DNA of 64,000 nt from assembly GCF_003614435.1 (NCBI RefSeq), contig NZ_CP025546.1, positions 4,340,001 to 4,404,000 on the forward strand. Direction: 5' to 3'. The stretch is from Mycobacterium paragordonae. GTDB lineage: Bacteria; Actinomycetota; Actinomycetes; Mycobacteriales; Mycobacteriaceae. The notes below the pieces were generated by a model that was not told where the DNA came from, did not search any database, and saw only the letters and a program-made list of their open reading frames with translations. Of the stretch, positions 24,837 through 33,598 are shown piece after piece; position 1 is the first letter of the stretch, and every line of letters starts with the position of its first letter. A program made the position numbers and the translations under genes.

Positions 24837-27740
24837 CTATCCCAGCAACTCGTGATCCGCGGCGTACATCGCAGCCTGGGTGCGGTTGGCGGCGCCGGTT
24901 TTGAGCAGGATGCTGCGCACATGGTTGGCGGCGGTGTTCGAACTGATGTAGAGACGTTCCCCGATCGCGCGGTTGCTCAGTCCCTCCGCCAGCAACCGCA
25001 ATACCTCAACCTCACGCTCGGTGAGACCGTCCGGGCCATTGGCGGTCATGACGACATCCATGAGGTCCAGGACGCGGGTCTGGCCGATCGGCGCGGCGAT
25101 GGCGCGCGCCTCACCGGCCCACTGTCCGGCCTGCTCGGCACTACCGTGCGCGAGCGCGAACAGCGTGCGTCTGGCGAGCGTCTCAGCGACGTGCACCACC
25201 GACCCCATCCGCCGGTCCATCTCCAGGGCTGAAGTGAAATACTCTTCAGCAGAGTCGATTTCGCCATTGAGCGCCGCGATCCGGGCGAGGTACCGGTCGG
25301 CACTGCCGAACAGCGCGACGAACTGGCCCGCCATGACATTCTTGCCTTCGTAGCGTGCGACGAACGGGCGTAGCGCGTGTACCGCTTCCCGGTTGCCCAG
25401 GGCCAGCGCCGCTTCCACCATGAAGATCAATTCCATCGGCCACCGCGCCGCCTCGGTTCGTTCCCCGAGATTGCGGCTGAGCAGTTGATTCAGAGCACGG
25501 TTCATGCCCCGCTCGCAGTCCAACTCGGTGTAGAGGGCGAGCAGTCCGGGCAGCCAGCGACCGGCGAATGTCTCACTGCCGTCGACAAACGTGCTGAAGC
25601 GTTTGAGGGCGCCGGTCTCGCGCCGGATCATGAACATCTGGACTCCGTAGGAGCCTTCCGTCGTGTCGCTGCCGAGCAGTCCCCCGGTGCGCACAGCGAT
25701 CTCCGCCCATCGCTCGGCATCATCGAAATCGCCACGCAGATAGGCCATCCCACCCTGGGCGCAGGCGCCGACGAAGCTGAAGAAGGGTTGCCCGGAGGTC
25801 TGGCCGGCGCGCTCCATGTCGCCCGTCGCCGCGGCGAGGTCCTCGGGCCGTCCCGCTTGATAACTGGCCAGCGCCCGGAAGTGCGAGGCCGAACCCAGGG
25901 CCTCGTAGTCACGCCGGGCCAGCGCCACTCGCGACAGCTCGGTGGACCGATCCAGTTGGTGCTCACACATGTCCGGCGTCAGACCGTGCCACAGACTTGT
26001 CTCCAAGGCATGCACGAGCACCGCTGGATCGTCGCCGCCGCGGGCTTGGTCGATAGCGAGGCTGCTGACGTCCCGCGCGCGCGCCGTCTCACCGGCGAAC
26101 GCCAGCGCCCGGCCGAAACTGCCCAGCGCCCGGACGTAGCGCGGGTCACCGGCGTCCAAACCGCACGATTCCAGCGCCGCGGCCAGCAGATCGGCCGCCT
26201 TCGAATCTGCCAGCCCGGGGCGCCAATTCGCGTCTTCGTAGCCGATGGCCGCCTGCAGTCGCACCAGCGGGTCGTCGGTGGCGCTGATGTTCTCGTACAT
26301 GCCGCGGGCGCGCGCGAAGTCCCCGGCGCGAACGTGATTCGCGGCGGAGCCGAGTTGCATCCGGGCCCGCTCCGCGCGGCTGAGCTCGGGTAGCGACGCG
26401 GCCCGCTCGTACCACGTCGCCGCGTCCTCATAGGCCAGACTGTGCTCGGCGATCCGGGCCGCCTCCTGCGCATACCGCAGCGCCTGCTCGTGGTAGCCGA
26501 GCACGTGGGCCAGCAGGTAGTGATTGGCGAGGCGAGGGATGACCGAGGGATCGGCGCGGCCCTCGAGGCCTTTCGCCGCGCGGGCGTGCAATATCCGCAG
26601 CCGCGATGCCGCCATCCTGGCGACCACGGCCTCCCGGGTCAGCGCGTGCACGAAGGAGAAATCCACGTCGGATCCCTGAACCGCCCTGATCAGGCCGACG
26701 CCCTCGGCCGAATCGACAGCTGCCAGCGTCACTGCCAGATCGGCCTCGCTGCTGGCGATGAGCGCGGGCAGGTCGAATGTCTCACCGAGCACTGCGGCCT
26801 GTTCGACGATCTCGCGCACGCTGGCCCCCAGACCGGCCAGCCGGCCGGCGATGGCGTCACCGATCGAGCTGGGAACGGACCGGTGCGAGCCCAACGCGGC
26901 CACCCCGCCCCGCCTGTCCAGGTCTTTACACAGCTCGGTCAGGAAGAACGGGTTGCCACCGGTTTTGTCCCGCAACAGGGCCGCCGCGGTGCGCAGCGCT
27001 GACCGGCTCAATCGCTCAGTGCCGCGGACGAATTCAGCGATGGCCTCGGTGTCGAGGCCCTCCAGATCCAGGCGGCGCACGCCGTCGAAACGGTGCATCT
27101 CCGCCAACCGGTTGACCAGCTCGTCGGAGCGGTCCGGCGCCGTGGTGCGAAAGGTGGCCACCACGAGCATGCGTACGTCGGCGCAACCGGCGAGCACGTG
27201 TTCGAGCATCGCCAGCGTCGGGAGCTGTGCCCAGTGCAGGTCTTCGAGAATCAGCGCGATCGGCCGGTCGTTGGTCAACCGGCGAAAGAAACCGGTGAGC
27301 GCGTCGAGAAGCAACCGCCGGCCGGTGCCCGCGTGGTCGGTGACCGCCGTGCCGGCGAGGTGCCGCTGCACGTGCGACGACAACCGGCTCAGCTGCGGCC
27401 CGGACTCGGCCAGTGCTTCCGCGAATGATCCGGCGGGACTTGACGACAGCAGCCGGTCGAGCGCCTCGACGAACGGTTCGTACGGAACGCCGGCATCAGC
27501 GGTGCAGCTGCCGATAAGGACCGCGACTCCGTGATCGGCCAGGGATCCGGCGACGTCGGCGACCAGACGCGACTTGCCGGCCCCCGGTTCACCGCCGACG
27601 AAAATGGCCTGACGGTCCCCGTTTTCGACCAGCTCCCAGGCCCGCTCGAGGGCGGCCAGTTCACCGGCGCGGCCCACGAAAGATCCGCGGCGACGTACGA
27701 CGACTTCGGCCGGAAGCGGTGGCGGCACCCACTGCGCCAT
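24837..27740 (-). CDS. Large STAND ATPase transcriptional regulator with LuxR HTH
   Basis: The protein has 967 residues. An AAA_16/STAND ATPase occupies the first 330 residues, with FVGRAGELAALERAW, Walker A GGEPGAGKSR (near 50) and LILEDLHWAQLPTL as Walker B. A long alpha-helical TPR-like region follows (about 380-890). The LuxR HTH is at about 900-962 (GLTEREVEVLRLLAEGLSNR...NTAANHVRSILLKTGAANR). This is the LAL/MalT-like architecture, in which ligand and ATP binding trigger oligomerisation and DNA binding. It is divergent from the FAD oxidoreductase at 27928. The gap carries a 58-bp element and a triple 16-bp repeat, so it is the natural candidate to activate that pair. The inducer is unknown. 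Confidence 0.95.
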   Translation of the reverse strand: MAQWVPPPLPAEVVVRRRGSFVGRAGELAALERAWELVENGDRQAIFVGGEPGAGKSRLVADVAGSLADHGVAVLIGSCTADAGVPYEPFVEALDRLLSSSPAGSFAEALAESGPQLSRLSSHVQRHLAGTAVTDHAGTGRRLLLDALTGFFRRLTNDRPIALILEDLHWAQLPTLAMLEHVLAGCADVRMLVVATFRTTAPDRSDELVNRLAEMHRFDGVRRLDLEGLDTEAIAEFVRGTERLSRSALRTAAALLRDKTGGNPFFLTELCKDLDRRGGVAALGSHRSVPSSIGDAIAGRLAGLGASVREIVEQAAVLGETFDLPALIASSEADLAVTLAAVDSAEGVGLIRAVQGSDVDFSFVHALTREAVVARMAASRLRILHARAAKGLEGRADPSVIPRLANHYLLAHVLGYHEQALRYAQEAARIAEHSLAYEDAATWYERAASLPELSRAERARMQLGSAANHVRAGDFARARGMYENISATDDPLVRLQAAIGYEDANWRPGLADSKAADLLAAALESCGLDAGDPRYVRALGSFGRALAFAGETARARDVSSLAIDQARGGDDPAVLVHALETSLWHGLTPDMCEHQLDRSTELSRVALARRDYEALGSASHFRALASYQAGRPEDLAAATGDMERAGQTSGQPFFSFVGACAQGGMAYLRGDFDDAERWAEIAVRTGGLLGSDTTEGSYGVQMFMIRRETGALKRFSTFVDGSETFAGRWLPGLLALYTELDCERGMNRALNQLLSRNLGERTEAARWPMELIFMVEAALALGNREAVHALRPFVARYEGKNVMAGQFVALFGSADRYLARIAALNGEIDSAEEYFTSALEMDRRMGSVVHVAETLARRTLFALAHGSAEQAGQWAGEARAIAAPIGQTRVLDLMDVVMTANGPDGLTEREVEVLRLLAEGLSNRAIGERLYISSNTAANHVRSILLKTGAANRTQAAMYAADHELLG

Positions 27741-27774
27741 CTGCCCAAGGTAACGGCACCGCGGTCGCCTCGTC

Positions 27775-27832
27775 GATAGTCAGAAATGACCATTGCTGGA
27801 CGGCAAGCGAAATGCTTCGTTGTGGTCATGAC
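27775..27832. promoter_or_regulatory. Regulatory element shared with the region upstream of the PE_PGRS gene at 43-46 kb
   Basis: GATAGTCAGAAATGAC (27775-27790) and GTTGTGGTCATGAC (27819-27832) are both matched in inverted orientation at 46295-46350, with nearly the same spacing (42 and 40 nt between matching points). The intervening sequence also shows AAATGC in the same place. It lies between the divergent LuxR regulator and the FAD oxidoreductase. Confidence 0.65.
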
Positions 27833-27868
27833 TAGTGGCGCCGGAGCGACGTAGCGTCACCGCATCGA

Positions 27869-27916
27869 TTCCAGAAAGCCAGGGTTCCAGAAAGCAAGGG
27901 TTCCAGAAAGCAAGGA
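27869..27916 (+). repeat. Three tandem 16-bp repeats in the 5' region of the FAD oxidoreductase
   Basis: TTCCAGAAAGCCAGGG (27869), TTCCAGAAAGCAAGGG (27885) and TTCCAGAAAGCAAGGA (27901) are contiguous. Each has the dyad TTC-CA-GAA. The third copy supplies part of the ribosome site AAGGAAGG before ATG 27928. Confidence 0.9.
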
Positions 27917-27927
27917 AGGTGGCGGAC

Positions 27928-29301
27928 ATGTCCACTGCGAGTGCGGTCGGCCGGCCGAATCTGCTGGGCGGGAGAGTGATCCTGCCGCACGACGCGGACT
28001 ACGACGACGCGCGCGCACTGTACAACGCCATGATCGACAAGCGGCCGGCGATGATCGCGCGGTGCGGATCCGTCGACGACGTGACCGCGTCGCTGGCGTT
28101 CGCCCGGGCATCCGGGTTGGCGGTCGCGGTCCGCGGGGGTGGCCACAGCGGTCCGGGGTTCGGCACCGTCGACGGCGGCATCGTGATCGACCTGTCGCCG
28201 ATGGACCGGATCGACGTGAACGCCGACGCGCGCACGGTTCGGGTGCAGGGCGGCGCGACATGGGGTCAGGTCGACTCCGCCACGCACGGTTTCGGGTTGG
28301 CCACGCCGTCCGGTGTCATCGCCACGACCGGTGTCGGAGGGTTGACCCTGGGTGGGGGGCACGGCTATCTGTCGCGCAAGTACGGCTTGACCATCGACAA
28401 TCTGCTGGAAGCCGAGGTGGTGCTGGCCGACGGGCGGGTGGTGATCGCCTCGGAGTCCGATCACCCCGATCTCTTCTGGGCGCTGCGGGGCGGCGGTGGA
28501 AACTTCGGCGTGGTCACCTCGTTCACGTTCCGGCTGCATCCCGTCCAGTCGGTCATCTGTGGGCCGACGGCGTGGCCGGGTGCCGCCACTGCCGACATCC
28601 TCTCCTGGTTCCGGGACTTCATCCCGGCTCAGGACGAGGACCTGTACGGCTTCTTCGCGACGATGACGGTGCCGCCGGGCGATCCCTTCCCGCCGGAGTT
28701 CCACCTGCAGAAGGCGTGCTCCGTCGTGTGGTGTTACACCGGCGATCCGGCGCGGGCCGACGAGGTGTTCGCGCCGGTTCGGCAGATGAAGCCGGCCTTC
28801 GACGGCATCGGCGCGGCTCCGTACCCGGCGCTGCAGTCGACCTTCGACGGTCTGTATCCCAAAGGGCTGCAGTGGTATTGGCGCGGCGACTTCTTCCGGA
28901 CGATCGACGACGGCGCGGTCGGTGCGCACGCCCGCTTCGTCGAGGAACTGCCGACGATGCACTCCGCGATGCACCTGTACCCGATCGACGGGGCGGTGCA
29001 CCGGGTCGGGCAGACCGAGACCGCGTGGTCCTACCGCGACGTGAACTTCTCGCAAGTCATCGTCGGTGTCGACCCCGATCCGGCGAACGGCCCTGCCCTG
29101 CGGCGGTTTACGGCCGACTACTGGGAAGCGACCCATCCGTACTCGGCGGGCGGTGCCTACATCAACTTCATGATGGACGAAGGCCAGGAACGAGTCCGCG
29201 CCACCTATGGACCGAACTACCGCCGGCTCACCGAGATCAAGGCGGAATTCGACCCTGAGAACACCTTCCGTATCAACCAGAATATCACGCCTGCGAGGTG
29301 A
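27928..29301 (+). CDS. FAD-linked oxidoreductase of the BBE/PCMH family
   Basis: The protein has 457 residues from ATG 27928, with AAGGAAGG 7 nt upstream. The PCMH-type FAD domain has VAVRGGGHSGPGFGTVDGGI, whose His is the usual covalent flavin attachment site. The second attachment Cys of bicovalent enzymes is absent (SGVIATTGVGGLTLGGGHGYLSRKYGL), so a single covalent bond is expected. The BBE C-terminal motif is ENTFRINQNI. Such enzymes oxidise alcohols, sugars or amines with O2 or another acceptor. The substrate is unknown. Its stop overlaps the frame leading into the methyltransferase gene, so the two form an operon, probably under the divergent LuxR regulator. Confidence 0.93.
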   Translation: MSTASAVGRPNLLGGRVILPHDADYDDARALYNAMIDKRPAMIARCGSVDDVTASLAFARASGLAVAVRGGGHSGPGFGTVDGGIVIDLSPMDRIDVNADARTVRVQGGATWGQVDSATHGFGLATPSGVIATTGVGGLTLGGGHGYLSRKYGLTIDNLLEAEVVLADGRVVIASESDHPDLFWALRGGGGNFGVVTSFTFRLHPVQSVICGPTAWPGAATADILSWFRDFIPAQDEDLYGFFATMTVPPGDPFPPEFHLQKACSVVWCYTGDPARADEVFAPVRQMKPAFDGIGAAPYPALQSTFDGLYPKGLQWYWRGDFFRTIDDGAVGAHARFVEELPTMHSAMHLYPIDGAVHRVGQTETAWSYRDVNFSQVIVGVDPDPANGPALRRFTADYWEATHPYSAGGAYINFMMDEGQERVRATYGPNYRRLTEIKAEFDPENTFRINQNITPAR

Positions 29302-29309
29302 CCGGGACC

Positions 29310-30137
29310 ATGAACAACACACCGAAATACTGTGTCAACGTTGACGATAGAGGCACCGGGTGCCCCGTGCTCCACCATTCCGGGACACCCGCTCAGACAA
29401 ATGGCAGGTTCCTCAGCGTAGTCGCGCTGCTCTACGGCGGCCTCAGCTACCTGGTGTTCTTCGGAGTCTTCCTGTACCTGGTGGGTTTCGTGACCGACGT
29501 CGCGGTCCCACGCACCGTCGACCGCGCCCTGCACGCGCCGGTCGCACAGGCAGTGCTCATCGACCTCGGCCTGCTGCTGTTGTTCGCACTGCAACACAGC
29601 GTGATGGCCCGGCCCGCTTTCAAGCGGTGGTGGACCCGCTTCGTCCCCGAGCCGATCGAGCGCAGCACCTACGTGCTGTTGTCCAGCGCCGTATTCGTGC
29701 TGATGTATTGGCAGTGGCGTTCGATCGACGTCACCGTCTGGCAGGTGGATTCCGCACCGGCCCGGATCGCGGTGTATTCAGCAGCTGGTCTCGGCTGGCT
29801 GATCGCGCTGGCGTCGACGTTCATGATCGATCACTTCGAACTCTTCGGCCTTCGGCAGGTGCTGCACAACCTGCTGTCAAAGCCCATCGTGGAGAAGGGC
29901 TTCCGCGTCGTGTTGCTCTACCGGTTGGTGCGCCATCCGCTGATGCTGGGATTTCTGATCGCGTTCTGGGCCGCGCCGACGATGACGGCAGGGCATCTGC
30001 TGTTCGCGGCGGCCAACACCGTCTACATTGTGATCGCCGTGCGGTTCGAGGAACGCGATCTGGTGCAGGAGCTGGGCGAGCAGTATCACCGCTACCAGGG
30101 TCGCGTGCCGATGCTGCTGCCGCGGGTGTGGCGCTGA
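29310..30137 (+). CDS. mddA: Methanethiol S-methyltransferase (MddA family), membrane protein
   Basis: The protein has 275 residues with about six membrane segments and the MddA/NnrU-like core: LLLLFALQHSVMARPAFKRWW, PEPIERSTYVLLSS, LYRLVRHPLMLGFLIAFWAAP, FEERDLVQELGEQYHRYQGRVP. MddA methylates methanethiol to dimethyl sulphide using S-adenosylmethionine. The HP...EERDL...Y.Y.. segment is the isoprenylcysteine methyltransferase-like SAM site. ATG 29310 is preferred, since GAGG at 29295-29298 lies 11 nt upstream; a GTG at 29298 overlapping the previous stop is the alternative. It shares an operon with the FAD oxidoreductase. Confidence 0.85.
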   Translation: MNNTPKYCVNVDDRGTGCPVLHHSGTPAQTNGRFLSVVALLYGGLSYLVFFGVFLYLVGFVTDVAVPRTVDRALHAPVAQAVLIDLGLLLLFALQHSVMARPAFKRWWTRFVPEPIERSTYVLLSSAVFVLMYWQWRSIDVTVWQVDSAPARIAVYSAAGLGWLIALASTFMIDHFELFGLRQVLHNLLSKPIVEKGFRVVLLYRLVRHPLMLGFLIAFWAAPTMTAGHLLFAAANTVYIVIAVRFEERDLVQELGEQYHRYQGRVPMLLPRVWR

Positions 30138-30138
30138 T

Positions 30139-30705
30139 TCAAGCGGACTCTTCGGCCGCGCCAGGGTTGCAGCGTGAGGTGATCATGGCGGCGGTGTCCA
30201 CCTGCGGCCGCCAGGGTTCGAGGTTCCAGCTGACCTTGCCCGGTTGGGCGAATTCCGCGAAGCGCCAGTGGCAAACGAATTGCTCGCGCATGCCCGGCTT
30301 GTCCGCGTCCGGAGCAAGTCTGAGCACCTCTGCCCAAGCTTGACCGGGGTCGACGAGCCGGGTCGACGCCTGACGGCCGGCGGCGGTGGGGTACACCCGC
30401 AAGCTGGCTGCGTCCGCGACCGTGCTCCACTCGGCGCGCGCGACGTAGCTCTGACCGGACGCCGCGAGGTCGATGTGTGCCGCCGTCGCCAGTGCTCGGA
30501 CGACCGGTGACGGGGCGGCCTTCGCAAGGGTTCCGGTGATGCCGAAGTGCTGGATGCCGGTGAAGGCGCAGAACGCGATTGAGCTGAGGGCGACCAATAT
30601 CCAGACGAAGACGCCGTCCCGCACCCCGTTGTTCGACGGTGTCACCCGGCCCGGCTCGGCGTAAGCCGCGGCTCCGGGTGATGCGGTGAATGCGGGGGCG
30701 GTCAT
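30139..30705 (-). CDS. DUF2599 membrane-anchored protein
   Basis: The protein has 188 residues. A cytosolic N-terminus of about 30 residues is followed by one membrane helix (VFVWILVALSSIAFCAFTGI), and the rest is outside. The outside domain matches DUF2599: SLRVYPTAAGRQ near 102 and GMREQFVCHWRFAEFAQPGK near 140, followed by SWNLEPWRP. The family is actinobacterial and of unknown function. It is convergent with mddA with 1 bp between the stops. Confidence 0.85.
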   Translation of the reverse strand: MTAPAFTASPGAAAYAEPGRVTPSNNGVRDGVFVWILVALSSIAFCAFTGIQHFGITGTLAKAAPSPVVRALATAAHIDLAASGQSYVARAEWSTVADAASLRVYPTAAGRQASTRLVDPGQAWAEVLRLAPDADKPGMREQFVCHWRFAEFAQPGKVSWNLEPWRPQVDTAAMITSRCNPGAAEESA

Positions 30706-30845
30706 GGGTCTCTCAGCTGTCGTGTCGGACGTGTCGATGGACAGAGTCTGGACAGCACCGCTTGGAAAGTTCTTGAAGAGAAAGAGGGATCCCGGATTCG
30801 AGGGCCGCGCGCCACGTGAACGCGTAGGCCTCGACTAGCCAAACA

Positions 30846-31802
30846 TCAAGGGGTGAGCAACCTTACGAGCTCCGCCGCGCCGCGGATGTCGTGGATGCGG
30901 CCGACATTGGCGCCCGCGTAGAGCGGACGTCCCTCGACCAACTCGGCAGGCCCGTCCGCGGTGGGCGGTTGGGCGATCGGGAACGGCAGCCACGAGGGCA
31001 GCTGCGCGCGGACAGCACGATCCTGGGCCGTGACCGGCATCGCGTTGGCGAGGTGCGACATCATCCGGTTAGCGGCGCGGATCCAGCGGGGGCCCCGGGC
31101 GTCATCGCCTAGCCAGCGGCGGGTGGCCTCATTGGGAATCACCCGGTGCGGGGCGTCGGGCCAGCCCAATCCGAAAAGTTCGGTCAGCACTGTCTCGCTG
31201 GCTTCCAGGCAGCGCTTCTTATACGCCGGGTGGGCGCGACATTCCGCGCTGAGCAGGAAACGGGTGCCGACGACGGCCGCGGCCGCTCCGGCGTCCAGGG
31301 CCTCGCGCACACCCTCGGCATCGACGATTCCGCCGGCGGCCAGGACCGGAATGTCCACCGCCCGGCGCACCTGGTCGAGCAGTTCAAGCGCGGGAGTCGT
31401 GCCGCGGACATGGCCGCCTGCCTCAACTCCCTGCGCGATCACCGCGTCTGCACCCGCGGCGGCCGCCGCCGTCGCCTCGGCCACCGACCCGCACTGGTGG
31501 ATCCAGGTGGTGGCGGCAATCCGGCGGGGAACGCCCCAGAACGTCACGATCACATCAGCGGCGGCCGCGGCCTCCACATCGCCGGGACGGACGAACGGCA
31601 GCAAGAGGTTCACCGCAACGGGCCGGCCGGTGAGCCTGCGTGCGGCCGCCAGTTCGGCGGCGATCGGGGCACGCGCGCCCGCGATCGTTCCGAGCCCACC
31701 CGCCTCCGAGACGGCCGCAGCCAGTTCGTGTCCCGCGACGGTGCCCATACCGGCCTGAACGACCGGCACGTCCATGCGGCGCAAATCGAGCACGGCGGGC
31801 AT
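30846..31802 (-). CDS. Nitronate monooxygenase / 2-nitropropane dioxygenase family
   Basis: The protein has 318 residues. It is an FMN-dependent TIM barrel: VPVVQAGMGTVAGHELAAAVSEAGGLG near the start, GADAVIAQGVEAGGHVRG near 140, PVLAAGGIVDAEGVREALDAGAAAAVVGTRFL near 175-205. These are the NMO substrate and FMN phosphate loops. The enzymes oxidise alkyl nitronates such as propionate 3-nitronate. The divergent AraC gene starts 78 bp away and could control it. Confidence 0.92.
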   Translation of the reverse strand: MPAVLDLRRMDVPVVQAGMGTVAGHELAAAVSEAGGLGTIAGARAPIAAELAAARRLTGRPVAVNLLLPFVRPGDVEAAAAADVIVTFWGVPRRIAATTWIHQCGSVAEATAAAAAGADAVIAQGVEAGGHVRGTTPALELLDQVRRAVDIPVLAAGGIVDAEGVREALDAGAAAAVVGTRFLLSAECRAHPAYKKRCLEASETVLTELFGLGWPDAPHRVIPNEATRRWLGDDARGPRWIRAANRMMSHLANAMPVTAQDRAVRAQLPSWLPFPIAQPPTADGPAELVEGRPLYAGANVGRIHDIRGAAELVRLLTP

Positions 31803-31867
31803 TCCTACCAGGCTACCGGCCTGAGGGTTTGCCCGGTCGGTCGCGACAGGCCCTCTCGCTCGCGTCC

Positions 31868-31880
31868 TAGACTCGGTCAG
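31868..31880 (+). promoter_or_regulatory. -10 box for leaderless AraC transcript
   Basis: TAGACT (31868-31873) is followed by 7 nt and GTG 31881, with no ribosome site. Confidence 0.5.
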
Positions 31881-32552
31881 GTGAGCTATCGCGAGCTACC
31901 GGCTCCGGCCCGGCTGCGCGAGTTGGTGGAGTGCACGTGGGTCAGCGACTCGCCGCGGCGCACGCGGGTCCTGCCCGACGGATGCATGGACCTCATCGAC
32001 ATGGACGGTCGGGTGCTGGTGGCCGGTCCGGACACCGCCGCATTCATCAGCGACCAAAGTTGCGCTGTGGCAACGGGGATCCGGTTTCGTCCGGGTGTGT
32101 TGCCGAGGCTGCTGGGGATCCCGGCGGCTGAAGTACGCAACGCCCGAGTCGACCTGGAACTGTTGCGGCCCAACATCAGTGGCCTCGGGCTGATGCCGCT
32201 GACCGGCCGCCTGCTCCAGCACGAGGCCTCCCGCGAGACCGCACCGTGGCGACTTGCCGTTCTGCGTCACGTCACCGAGCGGCTGGGCAGCGGAGCCACG
32301 GTGCACTCCGTGGCCGGTGAAATCGGTTGGTCAGCAAGGAATTTGCAGCGACAGTGCGTCGCGGTGTACGGCTACGGTCCGGCGACATTGCGACGGATTC
32401 TGCGATTCCGCAGAGCAGTGCGGTTGCTGGAGGCCGGCATGTCCGCCGCCGATGCCGCAACCATGTCCGGGTATGCCGACCAGTCGCACCTGTCGCGACA
32501 AGTGCATGAGCTGGCCGGGGTGAGTGCCAGTCAGCTCGGCTGCGGGGCGTAG
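31881..32552 (+). CDS. AraC-family transcriptional regulator
   Basis: The protein has 223 residues from GTG 31881. The N-terminal sensor domain (YRELPAPARLRELVECTWVS...RVLPDGCMDLI, ATGIRFRPGVLPRLLGIPA) is the DUF6597-type domain found before AraC HTHs. The C-terminal HTH has VHSVAGEIGWSARNLQRQCVAVYGYGPATLRRILRFRRAVRLL. The frame is open far upstream, but that part lies antisense to the NMO gene. It overlaps the convergent VOC gene by 22 bp at their 3' ends. Its neighbour genes are its likely targets. Confidence 0.88.
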   Translation: MSYRELPAPARLRELVECTWVSDSPRRTRVLPDGCMDLIDMDGRVLVAGPDTAAFISDQSCAVATGIRFRPGVLPRLLGIPAAEVRNARVDLELLRPNISGLGLMPLTGRLLQHEASRETAPWRLAVLRHVTERLGSGATVHSVAGEIGWSARNLQRQCVAVYGYGPATLRRILRFRRAVRLLEAGMSAADAATMSGYADQSHLSRQVHELAGVSASQLGCGA

Positions 32553-32926
32553 AGATCGATCGAGATGCCGTCCGGGTCGGCGACCGTGGCATAGCGTTGT
32601 CCCCAGGGGGCGTCGAAAGGCTTCACGACTTCGGGGTGACCGGCAGCGGTGAGCCGGCTGAACAGGTCGTCGACCTCCGCGGGCGCGCCGAGCCCGAACG
32701 CCAGCGTCACCCTTCCGGGCGAAGCCGGGGAACGCCAGCCGGCATGGAAACTGGCGATCGTCTCCTCGGTGTCGAGCAACAGGCGGTTGCCGCCCGGCAG
32801 TTCGATCTCAACGTGCGGAGTGTCGGTCTCGGGGATCGACAGACCGAGCAGGCGGTAGAAGTCCAGCGAGTGCGCGAGGTCGCTCGCCACGATCCCGACT
32901 GCGGCAGATGCGAGTTGGTTGTCCAT
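32531..32926 (-). CDS. VOC-superfamily (glyoxalase/bleomycin-resistance fold) protein
   Basis: The protein has 131 residues with two beta-alpha-beta-beta-beta modules: VGIVASDLAHSLDFYRLLG, then HVEIELPGGNRLLLDTEE, then FDAPWGQRYATVADPDGISIDLYAP. Possible metal ligands are the His of PHVEIEL and the Asp/Glu of the C-terminal strand. The reaction cannot be told from sequence. ATG 32926 has no ribosome site but has TACCGT 7 nt upstream, so it is probably leaderless. Its promoter faces that of the glutathione peroxidase gene. Confidence 0.88.
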   Translation of the reverse strand: MDNQLASAAVGIVASDLAHSLDFYRLLGLSIPETDTPHVEIELPGGNRLLLDTEETIASFHAGWRSPASPGRVTLAFGLGAPAEVDDLFSRLTAAGHPEVVKPFDAPWGQRYATVADPDGISIDLYAPQPS

Positions 32927-33003
32927 GACTGCGACGGTAGATCGCGCCCGGTGCGGACGTCATGAACAAATCGGACAGCATCAGCAGTGTTAGCGTCGAC
33001 GGC
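32927..33003. promoter_or_regulatory. Face-to-face leaderless promoters of VOC and peroxidase genes
   Basis: On minus, TACCGT (32939-32934) lies 7 nt before ATG 32926. On plus, TAGCGT (32991-32996) lies 7 nt before GTG 33004. Neither start has a ribosome site. Confidence 0.5.
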
Positions 33004-33501
33004 GTGACCCTCGCAGACCTCAAAGACATAGCCCTGACCACCCTCGACGGCAGACCGGCGACGCTGGCCGAATTGTCCGACGGCGCAACGCTGGTCGTGA
33101 ACGTGGCCTCCAAGTGCGGACTGACTCCGCAGTACGAGGCCCTGGAGAAGCTGGCCAAGGATTATGGCGACCGGGGCCTGACCGTCGTCGGCGTTCCGTG
33201 CAATCAGTTCATGGGCCAGGAGCCGGGTACGGCCGAAGAGATCCAGACGTTCTGCTCGACGACCTACGGGGTGACCTTCCCGCTGCTCGCGAAGACCGAC
33301 GTCAACGGCGAGGACCGCCATCCGCTGTATACCGAGCTGACCAAGGCCGCGGACGCCGACGGCAAGGCCGGCGACATCCAGTGGAATTTCGAGAAATTCT
33401 TGGTGGCCCCCGATGGCTCGGTGGTCAATCGGTTCCGTCCCCGGACCGAACCCGACGCGCCCGAGGTCATCAGCGCCATCGAGGCCGTGCTGCCCCGATA
33501 G
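33004..33501 (+). CDS. Glutathione peroxidase-family thiol peroxidase
   Basis: The protein has 165 residues from GTG 33004. The active site is VVNVASKCGLTPQYEALE (peroxidatic Cys), with the conserved VVGVPCNQFMGQEPGT and IQWNFEKFLVAPDG (Gln, Trp and Asn of the catalytic set). The Cys in place of selenocysteine and the absence of glutathione in mycobacteria suggest a thioredoxin- or mycothiol-linked peroxidase. The usual length is 160 residues, which supports this start over ATG 32962. Confidence 0.92.
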   Translation: MTLADLKDIALTTLDGRPATLAELSDGATLVVNVASKCGLTPQYEALEKLAKDYGDRGLTVVGVPCNQFMGQEPGTAEEIQTFCSTTYGVTFPLLAKTDVNGEDRHPLYTELTKAADADGKAGDIQWNFEKFLVAPDGSVVNRFRPRTEPDAPEVISAIEAVLPR

Positions 33502-33528
33502 GCAGTGGTCCGTTTAGATGGTCCGTTC

Positions 33529-33575
33529 AGCGGCGCCGTTTACGCGGTCCTTTAAGCGGCGCCGTTTACGCGGTC
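33529..33575. repeat. 21-bp direct repeat upstream of the DUF389 gene
   Basis: The sequence beginning AGCGGCGCCGTTTACG occurs identically at 33529-33549 and 33555-33575, a 26-bp period. A diverged third half-copy (GGTCCGTTTAGATGGTCCGTT) precedes it. It lies upstream of the -10 box at 33587. Confidence 0.85.
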
Positions 33576-33598
33576 AGGTTTGCCGCTAATGTGCGGTG

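Noticed and set aside
27835..27927. N-terminal extension of the FAD oxidoreductase
   Set aside because: It would translate the 16-bp tandem repeats. The ATG at 27928 has the ribosome site and matches the family start.
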